A stretch of 64,000 nt of DNA from Bacteroidales bacterium UBA1192 (GTDB lineage Bacteria > Bacteroidota > Bacteroidia > Bacteroidales > Bacteroidaceae): assembly GCA_002310175.1 (NCBI GenBank), contig DBYG01000067.1:6663-70662 (forward strand), read 5' to 3'. The notes beneath the pieces were generated by a model. It made no database searches. It was not told where the DNA came from and saw only the letters and a program-made list of their open reading frames with translations. The translations under genes and the position numbers were made by a program. Of the stretch, positions 27,157-35,782 are shown one piece after another (the first letter of the stretch is position 1; each line of letters begins with the position of its first letter).

Positions 27157-27201
27157 CAAAAAACGGTTCACCCGAATGGAATGATGAGAGAATAATCTGA
27201 T

Positions 27202-27209
27202 TAATTTTG
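27202..27209 (+). promoter_or_regulatory. -7 element for the type IX cargo-uvrA operon
   Basis: TAATTTTG matches TAnnTTTG, 44 bases upstream of the ATG at 27254. No clear -33 box. Confidence 0.45.
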
Positions 27210-27253
27210 CGTTTTGAAATAAAGACGGACTAATTATCCTAACTGAAGACAAG

Positions 27254-28048
27254 ATGAAGGATTTGACAGGGAGAAAAATACTAATGATATTCATTCCGGC
27301 CTTGATAGGATGTCTGACCTGTTTTTCGGGCGTGCCTGTTCCAAGTGTTAAACTCACATTGATAACGGTTTCCAATGACACAACATATATCAATCCCGGG
27401 GAATCCGGCTCAGAATCATATACTGTACCACTCAAGGTGGAGTTCAGTTCCTCTATTGTTTCATATGACGGGAAAGAGTACATTTTGTTTCCGGAGTGGC
27501 AGGTCCTAAGGACATATACTGACGGTGAAATGTCAAAATCGGAAAACTACCTCAAGCGTCAGGAGAGCAATACTGAATTTGAATTTACGGACTGGGGTAA
27601 TTTCCAGGTATCCTTTTCCTGGTCTTATAGAGAGAAGGACTCTCTGAACACAATTCCTGGTTATGAGATAGCTCCCATGAGTTTTGTCATAGATGATTCG
27701 GAAGTAAAGCTTTTCAACGCTTTCTCACCCAATGAGGACGGAATAAACGATGACTATCGTATTTATGTGCGTTCCATAGCAAGGCTTGAGATAGCTATTT
27801 TCAACCGCTGGGGACAGTTGATTAAAAGTATTTCAGGAAAGACAGAGGATATCCTTACCGCAGAAGATGAGGCGACGCGTGATGCTGACGGTGGTTATCT
27901 TATAAACTGTTGGGACGGAAAACATAACGGCAAGGTTGTAAGTGACGGTGTATATTTCATTAATGTTAAGGCTGTGGGTGCCGGAGGTAAGGTATATGAA
28001 AGGAGAGCCGACATAAACGTATTGACAGGGACCGGTATACGGATGTGA
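27254..28048 (+). CDS. Exported protein with gliding-motility/type IX C-terminal sorting domain
   Basis: A 264-residue secreted protein. The N-terminal hydrophobic signal is followed by a beta-rich region (about 40-150). The C-terminus (about 155-264) matches the gliding motility-associated / type B type IX sorting domain: FNAFSPNEDGINDDYRI, IFNRWGQLIKSI, WDGKHNG and DGVYFINVKA. It should therefore be carried across the outer membrane by type IX secretion. Only four bases separate it from uvrA, an odd operon partner. Role of the mature part unknown. Confidence 0.83.
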   Translation: MKDLTGRKILMIFIPALIGCLTCFSGVPVPSVKLTLITVSNDTTYINPGESGSESYTVPLKVEFSSSIVSYDGKEYILFPEWQVLRTYTDGEMSKSENYLKRQESNTEFEFTDWGNFQVSFSWSYREKDSLNTIPGYEIAPMSFVIDDSEVKLFNAFSPNEDGINDDYRIYVRSIARLEIAIFNRWGQLIKSISGKTEDILTAEDEATRDADGGYLINCWDGKHNGKVVSDGVYFINVKAVGAGGKVYERRADINVLTGTGIRM

Positions 28049-28052
28049 TGGA

Positions 28053-30914
28053 ATGGATAAAAGCAGAATTATTGTAACAGGTGCCAGGTCCAACAACCTG
28101 AAGAACATAGATGTTGAGATCCCGCATAAATCACTGACCGTGGTAACGGGCCTGAGCGGAAGCGGTAAGTCTTCACTTGCATTTGATACGATATATGCTG
28201 AAGGTCAGCGTCGTTATATTGAGACCTTCTCTGCATATGCGAGGAATTTTCTGGGTAATCTGCAACGTCCTGATGTGGATCGTATTACCGGACTTAGCCC
28301 GGTAATCTCAATTGAACAGAAAACGACCAATCGTAATCCGCGCTCAACTGTTGGTACTGTTACGGAAGTATATGATTATCTGAGACTTTTGTTTGCACGC
28401 GCAGGTGAAGCCTATTCCTATTTGAGCGGAGAGAAGATGGTCAAGTTCACTGAGGAGCAGATAGTGAACCTTATTACTACTGACTATGAGGGGCAGCGAA
28501 TATACATTCTGGCTCCGCTGGTGCGCAACCGCAAGGGCCATTACAAGGAACTGTTTGAAAATATCCGCCGCAAGGGTTACATAAATGTTCGTGTAGATGG
28601 TGAAATACGTGAGGTCAAACCCGGTATGAAACTGGATCGCTACCGCAACCATAGTTTAGAGGTGGTTGTCGAGAAACTTGTAGTGAATGAAAAATATCAC
28701 CATCGCCTGACAGACAGTGTGGCGTTGGCCATGAAGCAGGGTGACGGACTGATGATGGTTCTTTCCATGCCTCAGGAGACTATTCCAGGTCGTCAGGAGC
28801 AGGGTGTGCTCAAACACTACAGCAAACGTTTGATGTGTCCCTCAACAGGCATTTCTTATCATGATCCCGCGCCGCATAACTTCTCTTTCAACTCACCACA
28901 GGGTTTTTGTCCAAAGTGCAAAGGACTGGGTTACATTTCAGCGGTTGATGAGGACAAGGTGCTGCCAGATCGCTCACTATCTGTCAGAAAAGGTGCGATA
29001 GCTCCATTGGGGCCATTTAAAAATACACTTATATTCAGACAGATAACTGCTCTGCTCAATAAATATGACTATACACTTGATACCCCTATTTCGGAAATGT
29101 CCGGTGATGTCATAGACGAACTCCTGAACGGCAGTGATGAACGCATAAAGGTGCAGATTACCGGCATTAACAGTGAGGCCGATGCCGTGTTCATGGAGTA
29201 TGAAGGCGTGGTCAAGTACGTGCGCTCGCTACAGCAGCAGACTGACCTGACGGCGGCCGAGCAGAAGTGGGCCGACCAGTTTGCCGTGACACGTGTATGC
29301 CCGGAGTGCGGCGGTGCCCGGTTGAACCGCGAGGCTCTGAATTTCCGCATAGACGGAAAGAACATATATGAACTGGCATCGATGGATATTCAGGACCTGT
29401 ACGAATGGGCATGCAATGTAGAGTCCCGCCTGGGAGAGCGCCAGCGGACGATTGCATCGGAAATACTGAAGGAGATACGTACCCGCCTGCATTTCATGCT
29501 CGATGTCGGGCTGGACTATCTGTCGCTCAACCGTCCGGCGGAGTCATTGTCCGGTGGTGAGGAGCAGCGTATCCGTCTGGCCACACAGATAGGTTCCAAA
29601 CTGGTAAATGTACTGTATATCCTTGATGAGCCCAGCATCGGACTTCATCAGCGTGACAATGTAAGGCTTATCGAGTCTTTGAAGCAATTGCGCGATACAG
29701 GTAACACTGTCATGGTGGTGGAGCATGACCGTGACATGATGCTGGCCGCTGACTGGATTATTGACCTGGGTCCGCGTGCCGGACGAAAGGGTGGCGAAGT
29801 GGTGTTCCAGGGTACTGTACCGCAGCTTTTGGAAAAAGATACGCTTACTGCCGGTTATCTGAACGGGAAACTGGATACTGCCGACGGCAACCTTTCCGGA
29901 CGTCGTCAGGGAAACGGGCAGAGCATCGTTCTGCGTGGCTGCCGCGGCAACAACCTTAAGAATATGGATGTGGAATTTCCGCTGGGCAAGCTTATCTGCG
30001 TGACGGGTGTATCAGGCAGCGGAAAGTCAACACTTGTAAATGAAACCCTGCAACCCATACTTTCACAAAAGTTCTACCGTTCGCTGAAAGAACCGCTTGC
30101 ATACGATTCTGCAGAGGGTGTTGAATTTATAGATAAGGTGGTGGATGTGGACCAGTCGCCCATAGGACGCTCCCCGCGTTCCAACCCGGCGACATATACC
30201 GGCGTGTTCAGCGACATACGCCAGCTCTTTGTGGAGTTGCCGGAGTCAAGAATCCGTGCCTACAAGCCGGGACGTTTCTCTTTCAACGTATCGGGAGGCC
30301 GATGCGAGGCCTGCGGCGGCAACGGCTACAAGACCATTGAGATGAATTTCCTGCCCGATGTGATGGTGCCTTGCGAGGTGTGCTACGGCAAGCGCTACAA
30401 CCGCGAGACTTTAGAGGTGCGTTATAAGGGCAAGTCGATAGCCGATATCCTGGACATGACCATCAATATGGCTGTGGAGTTCTTCGAGAATGTGCCCAAC
30501 ATACTGAACAAGATAAAGGTCCTACAAGATGTAGGTCTGGGATATCTCAAGCTGGGCCAGCCATCAACCACGATTTCAGGAGGTGAGAGCCAGCGCGTGA
30601 AACTGGCTACGGAACTCTCCAAACGCGATACTGGCCGCACATTATACATTTTGGACGAGCCTACCACTGGCCTGCACTTTGAGGATATCCGTGTTTTGAT
30701 GAACGTACTCAACCGCCTGGTTGACAAGGGCAACACTGTAATCGTGATTGAACACAACATGGATGTAATCAAGCAGGCCGACTGGATCATTGACATCGGA
30801 CCTGAAGGAGGACGTGGTGGCGGTATGATAGTTGCCCAAGGCACACCCGAGCAGGTAGCCGCCTCAGGCAAAGGCTACACCTCAAAGTTCCTCGCCGAGG
30901 AACTCTCCCGCTAA
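28053..30914 (+). CDS. uvrA: UvrABC excinuclease subunit A
   Basis: A 953-residue DNA-damage sensor ATPase of nucleotide excision repair. Two ABC ATPase halves carry Walker A motifs GLSGSGKS (near residue 35) and GVSGSGKS (near 650) and signatures LSGGEEQR and ISGGESQR. The second zinc finger is complete (CEAC...CEVC). In the first, the distal pair CPKC is present but the proximal pair is reduced to one cysteine (MCPSTG). The stop codon TAA is the first part of a palindromic repeat. Co-transcribed with the cargo protein upstream. Confidence 0.96.
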   Translation: MDKSRIIVTGARSNNLKNIDVEIPHKSLTVVTGLSGSGKSSLAFDTIYAEGQRRYIETFSAYARNFLGNLQRPDVDRITGLSPVISIEQKTTNRNPRSTVGTVTEVYDYLRLLFARAGEAYSYLSGEKMVKFTEEQIVNLITTDYEGQRIYILAPLVRNRKGHYKELFENIRRKGYINVRVDGEIREVKPGMKLDRYRNHSLEVVVEKLVVNEKYHHRLTDSVALAMKQGDGLMMVLSMPQETIPGRQEQGVLKHYSKRLMCPSTGISYHDPAPHNFSFNSPQGFCPKCKGLGYISAVDEDKVLPDRSLSVRKGAIAPLGPFKNTLIFRQITALLNKYDYTLDTPISEMSGDVIDELLNGSDERIKVQITGINSEADAVFMEYEGVVKYVRSLQQQTDLTAAEQKWADQFAVTRVCPECGGARLNREALNFRIDGKNIYELASMDIQDLYEWACNVESRLGERQRTIASEILKEIRTRLHFMLDVGLDYLSLNRPAESLSGGEEQRIRLATQIGSKLVNVLYILDEPSIGLHQRDNVRLIESLKQLRDTGNTVMVVEHDRDMMLAADWIIDLGPRAGRKGGEVVFQGTVPQLLEKDTLTAGYLNGKLDTADGNLSGRRQGNGQSIVLRGCRGNNLKNMDVEFPLGKLICVTGVSGSGKSTLVNETLQPILSQKFYRSLKEPLAYDSAEGVEFIDKVVDVDQSPIGRSPRSNPATYTGVFSDIRQLFVELPESRIRAYKPGRFSFNVSGGRCEACGGNGYKTIEMNFLPDVMVPCEVCYGKRYNRETLEVRYKGKSIADILDMTINMAVEFFENVPNILNKIKVLQDVGLGYLKLGQPSTTISGGESQRVKLATELSKRDTGRTLYILDEPTTGLHFEDIRVLMNVLNRLVDKGNTVIVIEHNMDVIKQADWIIDIGPEGGRGGGMIVAQGTPEQVAASGKGYTSKFLAEELSR

Positions 30915-30967
30915 AATGATACAATTGGGCCTATACAATTGACCTGTCCCCCTTTTGTATCATTTTA
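30912..30967. repeat. Palindromic REP-like repeat, copy 1
   Basis: Arms TAAAATGATACAA (30912-30924) and TTGTATCATTTTA (30955-30967) are perfect 13-bp complements around a core with GGGCC and GACCTGTCCCCC. The left arm begins with the uvrA stop codon and the right arm covers the stop of the convergent cargo gene. Read on the minus strand, the sequence closely matches the second copy at 35741-35782. It could act as a bidirectional terminator or be a REP-type element. Confidence 0.75.
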
Positions 30968-31961
30968 CCTTGATGGTCTCTTTTGTGCCGGCTCCATGGA
31001 GAGTTATGTTGTAGATGCCGGAACCAGAATCGGGCCTGGGGAAGGAGATTTGCTCCGATGCCTGGGCTGTGCCGATAAGTCGGCCGTCCATACCTGTAAC
31101 AGATACGTTCTCACCGGATTTTGCATCAGACACCATCACGTTGATTACCTGGTCCGTACTGTTTACACTCATGCGTGCGCTTACTCTACCGATTGCCTGA
31201 ACAGAACTTGTTTGGGGATTGATAAGGTACATTCCGTAATGATATTCCGTGCAGTAATCATCTTTGCGCCCGACCAGCTCCAAGGTTGACATGTAGAGCA
31301 TTCCGTCTATTCTGGCAATGTAATATCCTGTTATTTCCATAGTAAACTGGCCGTGGCTCTTATCATCTGGAACTTTGCAATAAGCCAGCTCAGTTCCGTC
31401 CTGATTCATGATGCGTATACCCTTGATGACCTTTGTCCTTACCACGTGGCGGTGATATACTCCTTGGTCGGAATACTTGGAATCATCCTCGGGCGTATCA
31501 ATGAAATCCACATCGACCAGTATATACTCCCACTTGTTGTCAGTATTGAACAGGTTCTGGCTGACAAATATCTTTGATGTGGGGTAATATGAGTTGTCCA
31601 CGTCACGATAGGCAAAACTGAGCAGGGTGGGCTCATAGCCGGAATTGGTAGCGGTTGAGTAGTCCAACTCCCAGTTGCTACCATCAGTGGATTTCTGCCA
31701 GTAATTGCTTACTGTCTCCGAGTTGACGATATTGATTGAAGCTTTGACATCAGTCTGGCTCCGGGCAACCATAAGTTCGGCCTGAGTCCTGTTGTCGTGG
31801 AAATCATATACAGCCATATAAGCCACACCGTCATTGGTTAGTTCCTTGGGAATGGGCTCAAATCCGCCACCGCTCATACGGTCAATCATAATCACATTCT
31901 GTGAACTGGCCTGCATACATAATGCCAACAACACCATAACAGTTAATGTTATATTTCTCAT
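30960..31961 (-). CDS. Exported protein with type IX (type A-like) C-terminal sorting domain
   Basis: A 333-residue secreted protein: signal peptide (MRNITLTVMVLLALC... ending ASSQ), a central region of unknown fold (about 25-255), and a C-terminal region of about 70 residues that resembles the type A sorting domain of type IX secretion (ENVSVTGMDGRLIGT, SGSGIYNITLHG, final KETIKVK). No catalytic motif was recognised. It is divergent from the histidine kinase gene, suggesting a possible regulatory link. A TACTTTTG -7 element lies upstream. Confidence 0.75.
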   Translation of the reverse strand: MRNITLTVMVLLALCMQASSQNVIMIDRMSGGGFEPIPKELTNDGVAYMAVYDFHDNRTQAELMVARSQTDVKASINIVNSETVSNYWQKSTDGSNWELDYSTATNSGYEPTLLSFAYRDVDNSYYPTSKIFVSQNLFNTDNKWEYILVDVDFIDTPEDDSKYSDQGVYHRHVVRTKVIKGIRIMNQDGTELAYCKVPDDKSHGQFTMEITGYYIARIDGMLYMSTLELVGRKDDYCTEYHYGMYLINPQTSSVQAIGRVSARMSVNSTDQVINVMVSDAKSGENVSVTGMDGRLIGTAQASEQISFPRPDSGSGIYNITLHGAGTKETIKVK

Positions 31962-31982
31962 AATTCAAGTTTTTGGTTATGG

Positions 31983-31990
31983 CAAAAGTA
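31983..31990 (-). promoter_or_regulatory. -7 element for the cargo gene
   Basis: On the minus strand TACTTTTG matches TAnnTTTG, 21 bases upstream of the ATG at 31961. Confidence 0.45.
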
Positions 31991-32050
31991 TACATATGTC
32001 CGATTTGGGATGTGGTGGAATCCGCCACATCAAGTGAGGTGAAGTTATGG

Positions 32051-32080
32051 TTGTCTTGTAAAAAACATTGACTATCTTAG
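32051..32080 (+). promoter_or_regulatory. Promoter-like pair for the histidine kinase operon
   Basis: TTG (32051-32053), a 19-base spacer and TATCTTAG (32073-32080), one base from TAnnTTTG. The kinase ATG follows 17 bases later. Confidence 0.45.
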
Positions 32081-32097
32081 CGAACTCTAATGTGTAT

Positions 32098-35073
32098 ATG
32101 GGCAGATACATTTTGACATTCCTGATATTGCTCTGCACCTGCGGCATGCTGCCGGTCAGGGGTGCTGTACCGCGTTTCATGAATTATACATCGGCCGATG
32201 GTCTGAGTTCCAACACCGTGCTTTCTATAATTCAGGACCATGACGGATTTTTATGGATAGGTACTACAAATGGACTAAACAGGTTTGACGGTTGCACATT
32301 CAAGGTTTACAAACGGTCCGATGGCTTATCGGACAACCAGATCAACGCCTTGGAGGCCGATAACGCCGGCCGGCTGTGGATAGGTACCTCCAGAGGCCTG
32401 TGCCTGATGGAGGGGCAGGAGATAAGGGTAATCCGCAACGACGGTTATGTAAGGGCGCTTCTTTGTGATACTGAAGGATATCTGTGGGTGACATACAATG
32501 ACTGGAGAATAGAGAAGATTGACATATCTGATGAGACTTTCCCGGTTGTGGCCCAGTCATCATACGGCTCAGGTCTGGTAGAAGGGGATTACTATTACAA
32601 CCAGTTGTATGCCGATGCCAATGGCGATATATGGATAGGCGGACGTCTGGTAGCCGGTAAGAAGATTATTGACCGTAAGACAGCACAGTTGCAGGAATAT
32701 GAGGGGAGCATATGTATAGGCAGTTTCGCTCCCGGCATGAACGGTGGGCTGATTGCGTTCAATGACTTTACCGGCAAGTTGCAGACGTTTGACGGAGCCC
32801 GGTTCGTTGACATCGGCCCCATGCCTGTGGCGCACTGCCGCCTTCTCAGAGACAGACTGGGGCGTCTTTGGGCTGCAGGATATGGCGGAATTACGATTGT
32901 TGATGAGGATGATCCCATAAAGAGTGAGGTGTTCCGGCACGAAACATCGGACCCCTTCTCGCCCGGTCCTTCAGAGTATTACTGCGTGCTCCAAGACATA
33001 CAGGGAAACATCTGGTTTGGAGGCGACAAAGGCATCGCGGTTCATACCCGCATTATGGACATAGTTGAGAACCACCTTCAGGGTGAAAACATAACCGCAT
33101 TGCTGGAGGCAAGTGACGGCCGGATGTGGGTGGGCACCAAAGAGGCGAACGTGACAAGCCTGTATGAGGACAGCCAAGGGTGTATCTACACCGGATACTG
33201 GGAATTAGGCAATGGGTTTGACAGGTTTGACCCCTCTACAGGACTTACACGCAGGTATGTGCTGCGCGGTGAGATACTGCCTCTGCAGGGTAAGGTCTAT
33301 TCGGGTGACCTTATAGGCGCCAACTGGTACAGTGCTTTCCTAGAGGACAGCCGGGGCAACTTCTGGTGTATTACATGGGAGGGTTACGGACTCAATCTGT
33401 TTGACCGCAGCAAAGGGGAGTTCCTGCCTCCCCGGTGGCTCAGTCCATTCAAAAGACCTACTCCCGATATGGACAGTCCAACCTATGTCAGTTCCCGTCT
33501 GGGCAGTTGTGCCATTGAGGACAGCAAGGGCAGGCTATACTATGGTACCACTTTTGCGGGTCTGAACATAATTGACCCTGATACAAGGCTTGTCAGGAAA
33601 TACATCATCGATGATTATATTACCGATATGGCCAAGACTCCCGATGACCGGGTCTATGCAGGTACTCGCCGCGGACTGTTTGTACTCAGTGACGGTGACA
33701 GCACGGGTTGGATGGCTGACGGCATGAATATTAATAGTGTTGAGACCGACAGCAACGGACGTATCTGGGCCGGAACAGATGAGGGCCTGATATTTGTAGA
33801 TACCGACTCCACCTGCGGAAAGGTCCCGGCGTGGATAGGTATATCGCAGGATATATTCAGTGAGAGGGTTTCATGCCCGCTTCACGATGGCTCCCTTGCA
33901 TTTGGCGGAAGCTCAGGGTATGACACATTCAACCCCGATACCCTGCTGGCAATGAACTCTGGCTTACAGCTGAGAATACATGATTTCGGCCTTGAAGGCA
34001 GGCATCTGCAACTGTCGTTCTCAGTTATGGATATCCCTATAGGGCGTCATGTTGAATACAGGTACAAACTTGAAGGGTATGACACAGAGTGGCTTCCTGC
34101 TACATGGCAGCAGGCTAAGGTCAACTACTCCGGACTTATTCCGGGCCGATATATGCTCAAAGTGGAGTGTACAGATGTTTTTGGCCGATGGGAGCATGGA
34201 GGCGAGCTCTCACTTCCCATATTCATTCGGCCTCCGTTGCTGCTCAGATGGCCTTTCATAATACTCTATCTGTTGGTTGCAGGAAGCCTTCTGTGGCTAT
34301 TCGTATGGCTCAGGGAACGTAATCTGAGGAATGAAAAGGCCAGGCTGGAAGAGGCCGTGAATATTAAGACCTCAGAGCTTAGAGCTGAGATAGAGACCCG
34401 TAACCGTTTTTTCTCGATTATATCACATGACCTTAAGAATCCGGTGACAGGGGTTGCACAGCTGGCATCGCAATTATCGGCCAATATTGAAACATTGGAT
34501 CACGAATCGCTAAAAAGCGGAGTGGACACCCTGCGTGATGTCACCAACAGCACGCGGGACATGCTTGAGGACCTGTTGCTTTGGGCCGTTAGCCAGAATG
34601 ATATGATCAAGGCCGAAATCCAAGAGTTTCCGCTGGATGAGATAGTAAGCCGTTCTCTGTCAAATGTCAGTGATCGTGCAAGAACCAAAGGTGTAGATAT
34701 AGAGAAACAAATACCTGACGGTCTGATGGTGTCATGTGACCGCCAACTGCTGGTAACCGTACTCAGGAACATTCTGGAGAATGCGGTCAAGTATTCATAT
34801 CCTGGCGGAACGGTAACGGTTCTGGCGGTGGCTGGTGGATTGGCTACTGAGATATCGGTCAATGACCAGGGACCCGGAATAAGTCAGGAAAAGCTGGATG
34901 ACCTGTTCAGGATAGATAAGATGCATTCAACTGAGGGTACCCAGGGAGAGAAAGGCACTGGATTGGGACTGATTATCTCACGTGAACTTTTGCTCAGGAT
35001 GGGTGCGGGGATATCGGTCAGAAATATTCCTGAAGGAGGATGCTCAATCACTATAATTCTTAAAAACCAATAA
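32098..35073 (+). CDS. Sensor histidine kinase with periplasmic two-component-regulator propeller
   Basis: A 991-residue membrane sensor. A signal/anchor is followed by two seven-bladed-type propellers built of Reg_prop repeats (DGFLWIGTTNGLNRFDG, GRLWIGTSRGL and others, about 25-620), a Y_Y_Y domain (about 625-715), one membrane helix (about 720-745), a HisKA domain with phosphoacceptor His777 (IISHDLKNP) and a HATPase domain with N, G1 (DQGPGIS) and G2 (GTGLGL) boxes. Unlike most such Bacteroidetes sensors it has no fused receiver or AraC domain; the receiver is the next gene, one base downstream. Start ATG 32098 preferred over the TTG at 32068. Ligand unknown; glycan fragments are common for the family. 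Confidence 0.9.
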   Translation: MGRYILTFLILLCTCGMLPVRGAVPRFMNYTSADGLSSNTVLSIIQDHDGFLWIGTTNGLNRFDGCTFKVYKRSDGLSDNQINALEADNAGRLWIGTSRGLCLMEGQEIRVIRNDGYVRALLCDTEGYLWVTYNDWRIEKIDISDETFPVVAQSSYGSGLVEGDYYYNQLYADANGDIWIGGRLVAGKKIIDRKTAQLQEYEGSICIGSFAPGMNGGLIAFNDFTGKLQTFDGARFVDIGPMPVAHCRLLRDRLGRLWAAGYGGITIVDEDDPIKSEVFRHETSDPFSPGPSEYYCVLQDIQGNIWFGGDKGIAVHTRIMDIVENHLQGENITALLEASDGRMWVGTKEANVTSLYEDSQGCIYTGYWELGNGFDRFDPSTGLTRRYVLRGEILPLQGKVYSGDLIGANWYSAFLEDSRGNFWCITWEGYGLNLFDRSKGEFLPPRWLSPFKRPTPDMDSPTYVSSRLGSCAIEDSKGRLYYGTTFAGLNIIDPDTRLVRKYIIDDYITDMAKTPDDRVYAGTRRGLFVLSDGDSTGWMADGMNINSVETDSNGRIWAGTDEGLIFVDTDSTCGKVPAWIGISQDIFSERVSCPLHDGSLAFGGSSGYDTFNPDTLLAMNSGLQLRIHDFGLEGRHLQLSFSVMDIPIGRHVEYRYKLEGYDTEWLPATWQQAKVNYSGLIPGRYMLKVECTDVFGRWEHGGELSLPIFIRPPLLLRWPFIILYLLVAGSLLWLFVWLRERNLRNEKARLEEAVNIKTSELRAEIETRNRFFSIISHDLKNPVTGVAQLASQLSANIETLDHESLKSGVDTLRDVTNSTRDMLEDLLLWAVSQNDMIKAEIQEFPLDEIVSRSLSNVSDRARTKGVDIEKQIPDGLMVSCDRQLLVTVLRNILENAVKYSYPGGTVTVLAVAGGLATEISVNDQGPGISQEKLDDLFRIDKMHSTEGTQGEKGTGLGLIISRELLLRMGAGISVRNIPEGGCSITIILKNQ

Positions 35074-35074
35074 T

Positions 35075-35743
35075 ATGGCTCAGACAAAGAAGATACTTCT
35101 GGTAGACGACTCGCAGATTTTCCTCATGGGACTCAGAATGGCGTTCCAGACTGCTGATTGGGTGCATGAGATATTTGAGGCACGGAATTCCGATCAGGCA
35201 CTCAAAATGCTGGAGTTGCATGGCGACATAAACCTGGCAATAATTGATGTCTGCCTTGAAAAGAGAGCCGACGGACTGGAACTTATACGTCAGGTCAAGG
35301 ATAAGTATCCGTCTGTCAAGACGCTTGTGCTGTCACAATACAAGAATCCGGATTTTATCTGCCGGGCAATTGTATCGGGCGCATATGCATATATCGCCAA
35401 AGACTCAGAAGCCGATGTTATAGTAACGGCATCAAAGAATGTGGCCGACGGCTGCTGCATATTCTTTGGTGACACTATCTCCAAGGAAATACTTTCCAAA
35501 CTGTTTGGAAATGCCGATAACATCAGGGCCGGAAAGCCACATCAGCTCTCGGCCCAGGAACTGGCTGTACTTCAGTATGCGGCATCGGGCTACGGCAACT
35601 CGCAGATAGCTACCGTGATGAACATATCATCCAACACCGTAGAGAGCTATAAGGAGCGCATCAAGAACAAGCTGGGCTATAATACTATAATTGAGTGCGT
35701 TGCGTTTGCTGTCAGCAATGGGCTGATCAGCTTCAAAGACTAA
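35075..35743 (+). CDS. LuxR/NarL-family response regulator
   Basis: A 222-residue response regulator, almost certainly the partner of the histidine kinase one base upstream. The receiver has the acidic pair Asp11-Asp12, phosphoacceptor Asp58 (AIIDVC), Ser87 and Lys109. The C-terminal LuxR helix-turn-helix (about 155-215: LSAQELAVLQYAASGYGNSQIA, SSNTVESYKERI) binds DNA. Targets are unknown; the divergent cargo gene and the GH95 gene are candidates by position. The stop codon TAA is the start of the second palindromic repeat. Confidence 0.92.
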   Translation: MAQTKKILLVDDSQIFLMGLRMAFQTADWVHEIFEARNSDQALKMLELHGDINLAIIDVCLEKRADGLELIRQVKDKYPSVKTLVLSQYKNPDFICRAIVSGAYAYIAKDSEADVIVTASKNVADGCCIFFGDTISKEILSKLFGNADNIRAGKPHQLSAQELAVLQYAASGYGNSQIATVMNISSNTVESYKERIKNKLGYNTIIECVAFAVSNGLISFKD

Positions 35744-35782
35744 AATGATACAATAGGGGTCAGGCTCCAATTGTACTATTTT
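35741..35782. repeat. Palindromic REP-like repeat, copy 2
   Basis: The left arm TAAAATGATACAA (35741-35753) is identical to copy 1 and again begins with a stop codon (that of the response regulator). The right arm TTGTACTATTTT pairs with two mismatches; the core AGGGGTCAGGCTCC can form its own small stem. The right end covers the TAG of the convergent DMT transporter gene. Confidence 0.72.
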
